A stretch of 64,000 nt of DNA, taken from an uncultured Collinsella sp. (GTDB lineage Bacteria; Actinomycetota; Coriobacteriia; Coriobacteriales; Coriobacteriaceae). The notes under the pieces were generated by a model that saw nothing but the letters and a program-made list of their open reading frames with translations, ran no database searches and was not told where the DNA came from. Both the position numbers and the translations under genes were made by a program. Location of the stretch: assembly GCA_934621295.1 (NCBI GenBank), contig CAKTVB010000006.1, positions 35,765-99,764 of the forward strand. Reading direction: 5' to 3'. Below are positions 24,208 through 31,992 of the stretch, in pieces. Positions within the stretch are counted from its first letter, which is position 1. Each line of letters opens with the position of its first letter.

Positions 24208-25062
24208 TTAGAGCAGGCCCCACTTGGAGATCTCTTCGTCAATCCAGCCGTCCTTCTGGAGCTGCTGGATGGTGTCGTCGACGGTCTTGGACAGGTCGCA
24301 GCCCTTCTTGGTGGCCACGCCGTACTCCTGGGCACCGAACTCGATCTCGGGCTGCAGCAGCTCGCAGTCATCGGTGGTGTAGGTCTTAAGCGTGGAGCGG
24401 TCCATGGCAAAGGCGTCGACATTGCCGGCGTCGAGCGCGCTCTTGATGGACGGATAGTCCGGGAACTCCTTGAACTCGGGAGTAGCGTCGATCTTCTCGT
24501 CCTCGAGCATCTGCAGAACCAGGTCCTTGGTGGTGGAACCCTGGGAAACGCCGATGATCTTACCATCGAGGTCGGCCATCTTGCTCATACCGGAGTTCTT
24601 CTTGATGAGGATGCCCACGTGGTCGGTACGATACGGAGTCGAGAAGTCCCAGCTCTTCTTGCGCTTATCGGTGATGGTGTAGGTAGCAGCGATGATATCG
24701 AGCTGGTCGTTATCGATCAGCGGACCGCGGGTCTTGGGCGTGACGTCGGTGAACTCGCAGAGCTCCTTCTCGACGGCCTCCTCGTAGGAAACACCGAGGA
24801 CGGCAGCGGCAATCTGATAGCAAAGGTCGATCTCGAGACCCTCGTACTTCTTGGTCTTGGTGTCCAGGTAGCCATAGCCCAAAACGTCCTTCTTGACGCC
24901 GCACTTAAGCTTACCGCGCTCCTTGATGGTGGCGATCTTGGAGTCGCTGCTGGAGCCGGAGCCCTTGCTACCGGAACCGCAGCCAGCAAGCGCGCCCATG
25001 CTAGCGACGCTCAGGACGCCCAGACCGGCTACCTTCAAAAACTGACGACGAGACATATCCAT
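24208..25062 (-). CDS. Polar amino-acid ABC transporter substrate-binding lipoprotein
   Basis: The 284-residue protein has a twin-arginine-type start (SRRQFLK at 4-10), a hydrophobic stretch, and a lipobox ending in Cys28 (LAGC) followed by a Ser/Gly linker. The mature part is a type-2 periplasmic-binding fold of the SBP_bac_3 family (GKLKCGVKKDVLGYG, LEIDLCYQIAAAV, DIIAATYTITDKRKK, VSQGSTTKD). AAGGGG lies eight bases before ATG 25062. It probably binds glutamate, glutamine, aspartate or cystine-type ligands; the exact ligand is not determinable. Confidence 0.92.
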   Translation of the reverse strand: MDMSRRQFLKVAGLGVLSVASMGALAGCGSGSKGSGSSSDSKIATIKERGKLKCGVKKDVLGYGYLDTKTKKYEGLEIDLCYQIAAAVLGVSYEEAVEKELCEFTDVTPKTRGPLIDNDQLDIIAATYTITDKRKKSWDFSTPYRTDHVGILIKKNSGMSKMADLDGKIIGVSQGSTTKDLVLQMLEDEKIDATPEFKEFPDYPSIKSALDAGNVDAFAMDRSTLKTYTTDDCELLQPEIEFGAQEYGVATKKGCDLSKTVDDTIQQLQKDGWIDEEISKWGLL

Positions 25063-25174
25063 TGTTGGTACCCCTTCCCTGCGATACGCAATTCATGGCA
25101 ACGTATGCGGCCATGGCGCCGAACCCATACTCGGCATATCTCGATGCGGCGGCTATACCGCATGCGAAAACGAA

Positions 25175-25906
25175 CTAGTGGAGAATCTTGTCCAAGAACT
25201 CACGGCAACGCGGGTTCTCGGGATTCTCAAAGAAGTGATCGGGCGTGCCCTCTTCCAAAATCTGTCCATCGTCCATGAAGACGACGCGGTCGGCCACCTG
25301 GCGGGCGAAGCCCATCTCGTGGGTGACGCAGATCATGGTGATGTTCTCGTGGGCGAGCTCGACCATAACGTCGAGCACCTCCTGGACCATCTCGGGATCG
25401 AGTGCAGAGGTGGGCTCGTCAAAAAGAATGATGGGCTGCTTGGTGCACAGAGCGCGGGCGATGGCAACGCGCTGCTGCTGACCGCCGGAGAGATTCTGAG
25501 GATACTCTCCAGCCTTTGCCGCCAAACCAACGCGTTCAAGCGCAGCCATGGCAATCTTATTGGCCTCTTCCTTGCTCTTCTTCTGAAGCTTAATGGGCGC
25601 AAGCGTCAAGTTTCCCAGCACCGTCATGTTGGGATACAAGTTGAACTGCTGGAACACCATCGAGGAATACTTGCGGGCCATCTCCAGATGATTCTTCTTG
25701 GTGAGCGGCGTGCCGTCGATGATAACCTCGCCAGACGTAGGCTCCTCAAGAAAATCGACGCAGCGGATGAGCGTGGACTTGCCGGAACCGGACGGACCGA
25801 TGACAACGAGCTTCTCGCCAGCCTTGACGTTCAGGTTGACATCCTTCAGGACGTGCAGGTCACCAAAGTATTTGTTGAGCCCTTTGATCTGAATCATATC
25901 GGACAT
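25175..25906 (-). CDS. Polar amino-acid ABC transporter ATP-binding protein (GlnQ/ArtP type)
   Basis: The 243-residue ATPase has the Walker A GPSGSGKST at 37-45, Q-loop FQQFNLYPNMTV, signature LSGGQQQR, Walker B IILFDEPTSALDPE and switch His in CVTHEMGFA. It is the first gene of the minus-strand importer operon (ATPase, binding protein, two permeases). AAGGA lies before ATG 25906. A terminator-like hairpin at 25997-26030 lies about 90 bases upstream. Confidence 0.94.
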   Translation of the reverse strand: MSDMIQIKGLNKYFGDLHVLKDVNLNVKAGEKLVVIGPSGSGKSTLIRCVDFLEEPTSGEVIIDGTPLTKKNHLEMARKYSSMVFQQFNLYPNMTVLGNLTLAPIKLQKKSKEEANKIAMAALERVGLAAKAGEYPQNLSGGQQQRVAIARALCTKQPIILFDEPTSALDPEMVQEVLDVMVELAHENITMICVTHEMGFARQVADRVVFMDDGQILEEGTPDHFFENPENPRCREFLDKILH

Positions 25907-25996
25907 GGACGAGTTCCTTCCTTATCTGCCATCGAATCGGGACGCGGTGCATCCATAAGCAACAGCGCTTCGCGGCTCCACCCATTCTACGGTTGG

Positions 25997-26030
25997 AAAA
26001 AACCAAGCGCTCCGTGCAAGGGGGCGCTTG
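25997..26030 (-). terminator. Intrinsic terminator or leader attenuator upstream of the ABC importer
   Basis: The stem CAAGCGC/GCGCTTG is followed on the minus strand by GTTTTTT. It is 155 bases after the stop of the YqeY-like gene and 91 bases before the ATPase start. It may simply end the upstream transcript or act as an attenuator in a leader. Confidence 0.65.
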
Positions 26031-26184
26031 TTCGATTCGAAATCGAGTTGTTACAAACGGGCAACGGTAGAAAAGGCGGTTTTATACGAATTGGTGGGTT
26101 TTATGCCCTCTATTTTCGTATTTCATACATAGCACCTGGTATACCGCTCGAATTCTCCATCAGGCTAAAGAGCCCCGGATAGGC

Positions 26185-26628
26185 CTATGCCAGACGGGAA
26201 CCAACCTCTTTGGCTGCCGCCGGCTTATCAAAGTTGCCACCGGTGCGACGGCCAAGCTCGCCCATCACGCGGCCCATATCCTTCTTGGCAGTAGCGCCCG
26301 TCTCGGCAATGACCTCCTCGATCAGCGCCACGAGTTCGTCGCCCGAGACCTGGCGGGGCAGCAGGCTCTGCAGAATCTCGACCTGCTCGGTAAGCGTCTC
26401 GGTGCGCTCGGCGTTGTTGCCGGCCTTGATGGACATATCGAGCGTCTCGCTCGTCTGCTTGATCAGACGCTTGATCATGCCGTTCACATCTTCCTCGGTC
26501 GCGTCGCGACGCTCGTTGACCTCGATGTTTTTCACCTCGGCCTTAACCTGACGGATGATGGACAGACGCGTCTTGTCCTTCGCCTTCATGGCGGCGATCA
26601 TTTCTTTTTGCAGCTCTTCGTTGGTCAT
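26185..26628 (-). CDS. GatB/YqeY-domain protein
   Basis: The 147-residue YqeY-like protein (family about 148) shows the helical N-terminal part (MIAAMKAKDKTRLSIIRQVK), the EVNERRDATEEDV block and a C-terminal MGRVMGELGRRTGGNFDKPA. The domain is related to the tail of GatB, and the free-standing protein's role, possibly tRNA-linked, is unproven. AAAGGGG precedes the ATG. It lies downstream of the PpiC-type foldase gene with a hairpin between. Confidence 0.9.
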   Translation of the reverse strand: MTNEELQKEMIAAMKAKDKTRLSIIRQVKAEVKNIEVNERRDATEEDVNGMIKRLIKQTSETLDMSIKAGNNAERTETLTEQVEILQSLLPRQVSGDELVALIEEVIAETGATAKKDMGRVMGELGRRTGGNFDKPAAAKEVGSRLA

Positions 26629-26650
26629 CGAAAACCCCTTTCTGATAAAC

Positions 26651-26673
26651 GAACCCGCCGTTTGGGCGGGCTC
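26651..26673 (-). terminator. Intrinsic terminator after the PpiC-type gene
   Basis: CCCGCC and GGCGGG arms with a short CAAAC loop on the minus strand are followed by TTCGTTT; the U-tract is interrupted. It lies 30 bases after the stop at 26703. Confidence 0.5.
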
Positions 26674-26702
26674 GCAAGTAAACGTACAGTTGTTGCGCGC
26701 AA

Positions 26703-27920
26703 CTACTCGCTCGAAGTCGAGGAGGAGCCGGTGCTTGGCGTCACGCCCTTAAGGCTCACATTATACGGAACCTCCTTGGGCATGTCGTTAATCTGAATGT
26801 CGGCTTTCTCGATATACTCGCTCATCCATTCGGAGTACGCCGTGCTCTCTTTCTGAGTCTTAAGGATGTTCTTGATGTAGCTCACGATCTTCTTAGGAAC
26901 CTGATCGATCGAGGTGACCGACTCGTCCACATGGAAATAGCCGGTGCACTTGATGATGTGATAGCCGTAGGAAGACTCGACAAGCTGGCTCACGTCGCCC
27001 TTGTTGAGGCCAGAAAGAGCCGACTGGTACTCATCGACAAAGCTCGTGAGTTTATCCCAGCCCACATCGCCCTTGTTGTCCTTGGAGCCGGTGTCCTCGG
27101 AATACTTGCTCACGGCGTCTTCAAAGGAAATCTCGCCCGCGTTAATCTTGTCGAGGACCTCCTGGGCCTTCTCCTTGACTTCGGCCTTCTCCTCATCGGT
27201 GGCACCCGAATTCACCTTGAACAGGATGTGCTGGGAGCGACGGGCATCATTGTAGGTAGAGAGGTTGTTGTTGAGATAATCGATGACCTCCTGGTCGGTA
27301 GGTTCCTCGACCTTAGCGACCTTCTCCTTGAGCTTGGTCTGCTTGAGAGTGTTCTCGAGCTGCTGTTTGTAGCTGTCCTTGGTAAAGCCAAACATCGCGA
27401 TCTGGCTCTCGAAGGCATCTTCGCTCTCATAGTTTGCGGCGGCGTCTTTCCAAGCCTGCTCGATCTCATCGTCGGTCACCTGGACGTCGTATTCCTTCTC
27501 GGCCTTCTGCACCAGGTACTGACGCGCCAGAGAGTCGATCACGCTTGCACGGTAGCTCTCGGGCGTCATGTCGTTGTCGACCAGATACTGAGCCCACTTC
27601 TTATCGGTGTCATAGCCACCGGAAGTGCGCACATTCATGATTTGCTTGGTCACGGTGTCCTCGGTGATGTTCACGCCGTCGACCTTAGCGGCGACACCGC
27701 CGGTAAGCGTATACGATTCCTTGCTCTGGCTCTGATTGATGATGCCGGAACATGCCATGGTGGAAACGGAGAGGATCATCGCTGCACAGCCAATGGCAAC
27801 AAGCAAGATCTTGACACCCTTGGATACGCGCGTCTTGCGAGCGCGCGCACGAACGTCTTTCTTGCGCGGTGCCTGAGCCATATCGCCGGACGTAGGCGAT
27901 TTCTTTTTTTGTTGAGCCAT
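26703..27920 (-). CDS. Membrane-anchored PpiC/SurA-type peptidyl-prolyl isomerase
   Basis: The 405-residue protein has a basic cytoplasmic N-terminus (about 35 residues), one hydrophobic segment at about 36-58 ending in TMACSG, a SurA-N-like helical region, and a parvulin domain at about 230-330 (SQHILFKV ... GDVGWDKL ... GYHIIKCTG). The Cys could be a lipid site, but the lipobox is not ideal. It is probably an extracytoplasmic foldase like PrsA. The C-terminus is Ser/Thr-rich. AAGGA lies seven bases before ATG 27920. Confidence 0.88.
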   Translation of the reverse strand: MAQQKKKSPTSGDMAQAPRKKDVRARARKTRVSKGVKILLVAIGCAAMILSVSTMACSGIINQSQSKESYTLTGGVAAKVDGVNITEDTVTKQIMNVRTSGGYDTDKKWAQYLVDNDMTPESYRASVIDSLARQYLVQKAEKEYDVQVTDDEIEQAWKDAAANYESEDAFESQIAMFGFTKDSYKQQLENTLKQTKLKEKVAKVEEPTDQEVIDYLNNNLSTYNDARRSQHILFKVNSGATDEEKAEVKEKAQEVLDKINAGEISFEDAVSKYSEDTGSKDNKGDVGWDKLTSFVDEYQSALSGLNKGDVSQLVESSYGYHIIKCTGYFHVDESVTSIDQVPKKIVSYIKNILKTQKESTAYSEWMSEYIEKADIQINDMPKEVPYNVSLKGVTPSTGSSSTSSE

Positions 27921-28051
27921 GAATGCATCCTTACCGCGTCCGCGCTCGCAGGCGAACGCGCTGGTTACTAGCTGAGATGACTTATTGTCTCACAGATATG
28001 CCCAGCTCAGAAAAACGTGACAATACCGAATGCCTTAATGCCCTTTACACA

Positions 28052-28083
28052 CAAAACCCCTGCGAGCGCCTGCTCACAGGGGT
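28052..28083 (-). terminator. Intrinsic terminator after the PTS IIA gene
   Basis: ACCCCTG/CAGGGGT arms, extended inward by TGAGC/GCTCG, are followed by TTTTG on the minus strand, about 50 bases after the stop at 28132. Confidence 0.7.
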
Positions 28084-28131
28084 CATAAAAGGGGGCAGCT
28101 AAAACCTGTTGATCAAAACAGGAAACGGATG

Positions 28132-28602
28132 CTACTCGAAGTACTTGGTGATGGCGTCGATCATGCCCTCCTGCGTGGTCTGTGCGAGGATGTCGGCCGT
28201 CTTCTCCTTGTCCATGAAGATGTTCATGAGGTTCTGCAGCACGGCAACCTGGCCGCCATCACGCAGAACGCCCAGGTTGATGATGAGCTCGGCGGGAACC
28301 TCGTCGCCCATGCCCGCCATGGGCTGGAAGACGATCGGGGTCTTGGGCTTAATCACCGCGATATAGGGCTTCTCGATGAACTGAGGATCGGTGTGAGGAA
28401 TGGCAATGGCAGCGGCCTCGGTGTGAAGACCGGTGGGGTAGTTCTTCTCACGCGTAGAGATGCCGTCGAACCAGCCGTCATTGATGTTGCCACGCTGCTT
28501 GAGCTCGGCACCAAGCTTGGTGAAGAACTCATCGGTGCTCTCGGCCTCCCAATCAAAGAAAACCAGATCGGGGCTAAACAGCTCAGTATCCTTGCTTGCC
28601 AT
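28132..28602 (-). CDS. PTS EIIA component, fructose/galactitol type, without EIIB/EIIC neighbours
   Basis: The 156-residue protein carries the EIIA active-site block YPTGLHTEAAAIAIPHTD, in which the last His is the phosphorylated residue of the family, and the later VLRDGGQVAVLQNLMNIF segment. ATG 28602 is chosen over 28641 because AGGAG stands five bases upstream. No EIIB, EIIC, HPr or EI gene lies nearby, so it either serves a transporter encoded elsewhere or has a regulatory role. It is flanked by terminators and is likely monocistronic. Confidence 0.88.
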   Translation of the reverse strand: MASKDTELFSPDLVFFDWEAESTDEFFTKLGAELKQRGNINDGWFDGISTREKNYPTGLHTEAAAIAIPHTDPQFIEKPYIAVIKPKTPIVFQPMAGMGDEVPAELIINLGVLRDGGQVAVLQNLMNIFMDKEKTADILAQTTQEGMIDAITKYFE

Positions 28603-28712
28603 GTTCTCTCTCCTGTCTTGTTGACATGTGTGCTGTCTCAAAATGGGCAGCGAGACAGCTTAGCGAACTAGATGCTATCACAGCCATCGCTGGGCAAAAG
28701 TTGTACAGCAAT

Positions 28713-29999
28713 TTACATACAAGTGTAACAATTGAGCACGGTCCGTGGACGCCAAAATATAACTTTGAATGAATCTGCCCGTGCCTCGAGCTGCGGCCTA
28801 TCGAGCCCACGCATTTCGAGCTCATGGATCATTGTCGCCATGCCAGCCCCATGTCGCTCGACAGACAAATCGCGCGCGCCTTTAAAAGGCGCGGCAGCCA
28901 TAAGACTCATCAGCTTGGGATTTCTGCAGCGCGATTCACCGTCACACAAATTGCCAAGCGTCTTTCCACCCCAAAGACCTCCTGGATTAAGCACCTCTAT
29001 CCGGTTGGGATAAACGTCTACGCTCACCGGGTGTCCTATAAACAGCGTCGAATATTCGCGATGAATGCAGGCGTTTGCGATTGCCTCGCGAAGAACCTCT
29101 TCGGGGACTTCCCATTCCTCACGGTCGCGAGCACCGATAGTGCGTGATACACGGCGCAGATTTCGCCCCACCGCAGCAAGGGCATCCTCAATGCAAACGG
29201 TAAGCGGACCGTCGCACACCTGCCGGTCAACGAATCGCACAGAACCCGCCCCGAGCCTTTGCAGATTCGGATGAACCGCGACATCGATAACGAGTTCGGG
29301 ATAAAACTGCTGCGGATAGAGCCCAGCAGCAAGAAGTCCTGCCACACGCAAGGGCCCCGCAGCACTTGCAATATTAAGGCGAACAAGTTGCTTCTCTCGC
29401 GTTTCCGCGCCACGCATAACATGCGGCGCCTGGAGCACGCGCTTTTTTACAATTGCCTCCACCAAGTTCTCATCCAGATCGTCCACAGAAGAATCCGGCA
29501 CAGGCATCGACTCGGCATCGCTTGGAAGCAAAGCACCCTGATAGCCGTACAGCTCTGTTGGAGACAGATGGATGTCCTTATCATCGACGCGCTTGTAGCT
29601 GCCGTTTTGAATGCCGCGTGCAGCCACATAACAGGGCTTGAAGCGCAGGTCTAGTTCCTGCACTTCGATAACCAGAACCTGCTTGCCGTCCACCTCGCGG
29701 CGGGCCAGTTCGTACTCAGGAGGGTTTCCAACGCACCCCTGCGACCCACCATCGCCTATACCCGCAATGAATTGATCGCGCACGCGATCGATGTTGAAGT
29801 GAGGGGCCGGCGCAAAACCGTCCTTTTCACTCAGACCCAAAATGATGATGCCACCTGCCGTATTGGCAAATGCGCTTACCGATTCCCAGATATCCGCGCT
29901 GAGCCTTGTCTCGCAGGTTTTGACTTCGACCTCGCCGTCGTCGGTTCCCTGCGCGCGGAGTCTGTTCACAATCTCACAAAACCGGACGTCATCGATCAT
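28713..29999 (-). CDS. Schlafen-AlbA_2 domain and HATPase_c_4 protein
   Basis: The 428-residue protein has an N-terminal AlbA_2 nucleic-acid-binding domain (EVEVKTCETRLSADIWESVSAFANTAGG, a classic start) to about residue 150. Its C-terminal half resembles the HATPase_c_4 part of RecG-like transcriptional regulators (VPEEVLREAIANACIHREYS, IEVLNPGGLWGG). AGAGGTGG precedes ATG 29999. Such proteins are common, often in accessory regions; function is unproven, with DNA or RNA binding expected. Codon use is slightly less GC-rich than its neighbours. Confidence 0.85.
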   Translation of the reverse strand: MIDDVRFCEIVNRLRAQGTDDGEVEVKTCETRLSADIWESVSAFANTAGGIIILGLSEKDGFAPAPHFNIDRVRDQFIAGIGDGGSQGCVGNPPEYELARREVDGKQVLVIEVQELDLRFKPCYVAARGIQNGSYKRVDDKDIHLSPTELYGYQGALLPSDAESMPVPDSSVDDLDENLVEAIVKKRVLQAPHVMRGAETREKQLVRLNIASAAGPLRVAGLLAAGLYPQQFYPELVIDVAVHPNLQRLGAGSVRFVDRQVCDGPLTVCIEDALAAVGRNLRRVSRTIGARDREEWEVPEEVLREAIANACIHREYSTLFIGHPVSVDVYPNRIEVLNPGGLWGGKTLGNLCDGESRCRNPKLMSLMAAAPFKGARDLSVERHGAGMATMIHELEMRGLDRPQLEARADSFKVIFWRPRTVLNCYTCM

Positions 30000-30037
30000 G
30001 TCGCCACCTCTTTCGAAGCTACGCCCCCATCATAGCA

Positions 30038-30086
30038 AAGCTCCCCAACCGTCCTCTCGTATTTGAAGGCAGGTTGGGGAGCTTTT
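30038..30086. terminator. Bidirectional intrinsic terminator
   Basis: Perfect 13-base arms AAGCTCCCCAACC/GGTTGGGGAGCTT enclose a 21-base loop, with TTTT on the plus strand and a weaker T-run on the minus strand. It follows purN (stop at 30123, minus strand). Confidence 0.75.
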
Positions 30087-30122
30087 ATGAGTCAAGTCGA
30101 TTGAGACAGCAAGCGAGAGAAG

Positions 30123-30809
30123 CTACGCGACGGGAGCCGGATCGATAGCCACCTTGCCATCGGCCAGCACATGAACGCGGCCATCAGCGAGCATCTGCAC
30201 GGCCTCGGGATAGAGCACGTGCTCGATATCGTGGATATGAGACTCGAGCGTATCGACGTCCCACTCCTCCTCGATGGGCAGCGCACGCTGAGCGATGATG
30301 GGGCCGCAGTCGTATACCTCGTTTGCAAAGTGAACGGTCACGCCCGTCACCTTGACGCCACGGTCGAACGCATCCTGGATGGCATGCGCACCCACAAAGC
30401 TCGGCAGCAGTGCCGGATGCAGGTTGACCACGCGATTGTCAAACGCCTGGAGCATCGGGGTGCGGACCATGCGCATATAGCCGGCCATCACCACATACTC
30501 CACGCCACGCTCGAGCAGGGCGTCCACGATCTTTCGATCGGCAGCAACGGGGTCGGCGTAATCCTCGCGGCTCATCACGAGCGTCTCGATGCCGGCCTCC
30601 TCTGCACGCTTGATGCCATAGGCGTCCGCGCGACTCGAAACCACCAGCTCGATGCTGGCATTGAGGCTGCCATCGGCGATGCGGTCGATCAGCGCTTGAA
30701 GATTGGTGCCCGAGCCCGAGATGAGCACGCCGATCTTGAGCGGCTCGGTCATAGGAGTGCCCGTCGGGCGCGTATAGGGAGCGGGGCGAGACATGGTGTT
30801 ATCGCTCAT
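30123..30809 (-). CDS. purN: Phosphoribosylglycinamide formyltransferase
   Basis: This is the folate-dependent GAR transformylase, third step of purine synthesis. Motifs are GVLISGSGTNLQALID, MAGYMRMV, and NLHPALLPSFVGAHAIQDAF with the catalytic His, then DCGPIIAQ with the catalytic Asp. The first ATG (30809) overlaps the end of purM by 11 bases; it gives about 20 extra residues, and ATG codons at 30794 or 30752 remain possible because none has a strong ribosome site. It is the last gene of purF-purM-purN. Confidence 0.94.
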   Translation of the reverse strand: MSDNTMSRPAPYTRPTGTPMTEPLKIGVLISGSGTNLQALIDRIADGSLNASIELVVSSRADAYGIKRAEEAGIETLVMSREDYADPVAADRKIVDALLERGVEYVVMAGYMRMVRTPMLQAFDNRVVNLHPALLPSFVGAHAIQDAFDRGVKVTGVTVHFANEVYDCGPIIAQRALPIEEEWDVDTLESHIHDIEHVLYPEAVQMLADGRVHVLADGKVAIDPAPVA

Positions 30810-31905
30810 CGGAGTACGTCACCTTGCCCGAACCCTCGACGCAGGTGCCCACGCGGAAGGGCTTCTCACCCATGGCCTCGAGAGCGGAGACCGTTGCGGC
30901 CTCGTCCTCGGCAGCCACGATAAAGCACAGGCCAACACCCATGTTGAAGGTTTTGCAAGCCTCGTTGGGGGCAAGCTCGGCATGCTCGGAAATGTAGGTG
31001 ATAACGGGAGGCACGTCCCAGCCCATCTTGGATCCGTCGCGCTCGACCACAGCGTCGACGTCTGCTGCCAGCGCACGGTTAAGGTTCTCGGTGATGCCGC
31101 CGCCCGTGATGTGGGCGATAGCATGCACGTTGGCGCCGCCGCGCAGCAGTTCGAGCACCGGCTTCACGTAGATACGAGTGGGGGCCAGCAAGGCGTCTGC
31201 CAGCGAAAGGCCACCCAGTTCCTCGAGAGGCTGCTCGAGCTCGGCGCGCTTGGCTGCGGCCTCGGGCGTGCCCGGCACGATGCCGTCGACGCCGATAACC
31301 TTACGCACCAGTGAGTAGCCGTTGGAGTGAACGCCCGTGGAGGGCAGGCCGATGATGACGTCGCCGGGACGGACGTTTGCGGGGTCGATCATCTTGGGGC
31401 GATCGACAACGCCCACGGTAAAGCCTGCCAAATCGTAATCGTCCGGACGCATGACGCCGGGGTGCTCGGCCATCTCGCCACCCACGAGAGCGCAGCCCGC
31501 GAGTTTGCAGCCATCGGCCACACCCTTCACGATCTTTGCCATGTGCTCGGCCTCGATATGGCCGATGGCCACGTAGTCGAGGAAGAACAGCGGCTCGGCA
31601 CCGGAAGCGAGAATGTCGTTTACGCACATGGCAACAAGGTCCTGGCCCACCGTCTCGTGACGGTCGAGCAGCTGTGCCAACACAAGCTTGGTGCCCACGC
31701 CATCGGTACCCGAAATAAGAATGGGATCTTCCATGTCCTTAAGAGCAGCGGCGGAGAACAAGCCGCCAAAGCCGCCGATGCCGCCGATAACCTCGGGGCG
31801 ATTGGTCTCCTTGACCATCTGTTTGATGGCGTCGACCGCGCGGCCGCCCTCGGCCGTATCGACGCCGGCGTCCTCGTACGTCACGTGCTTGGTGTTCTCG
31901 CTCAT
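30799..31905 (-). CDS. purM: Phosphoribosylformylglycinamidine cyclo-ligase (AIR synthetase)
   Basis: The 368-residue enzyme makes 5-aminoimidazole ribotide from FGAM and ATP. Family blocks are YEDAGVDTAEG, ISGTDGVGTKL, GEMAEHPGVM, GLPSTGVHSNGYSLVRKV and HITGGGI. It lies 87 bases after purF, with a hairpin (GGCGCCA/TGGCGCC) in the gap, and overlaps purN. Length is typical (about 345-370). Confidence 0.95.
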   Translation of the reverse strand: MSENTKHVTYEDAGVDTAEGGRAVDAIKQMVKETNRPEVIGGIGGFGGLFSAAALKDMEDPILISGTDGVGTKLVLAQLLDRHETVGQDLVAMCVNDILASGAEPLFFLDYVAIGHIEAEHMAKIVKGVADGCKLAGCALVGGEMAEHPGVMRPDDYDLAGFTVGVVDRPKMIDPANVRPGDVIIGLPSTGVHSNGYSLVRKVIGVDGIVPGTPEAAAKRAELEQPLEELGGLSLADALLAPTRIYVKPVLELLRGGANVHAIAHITGGGITENLNRALAADVDAVVERDGSKMGWDVPPVITYISEHAELAPNEACKTFNMGVGLCFIVAAEDEAATVSALEAMGEKPFRVGTCVEGSGKVTYSDER

Positions 31906-31992
31906 CGGATTTCCTTTCGCATGGAGCGGTTTGGTAACAAAAAGATACAGGCGCCAAGTCGCGGGTTGCCGCTCATGGCGCCGTGGGGTGCT

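Noticed and set aside
25907..26184. T-box or riboswitch upstream of the amino-acid importer
   Set aside because: No T-box AGGGUGGNACCGCG-like sequence or other known riboswitch core is seen; only a terminator.
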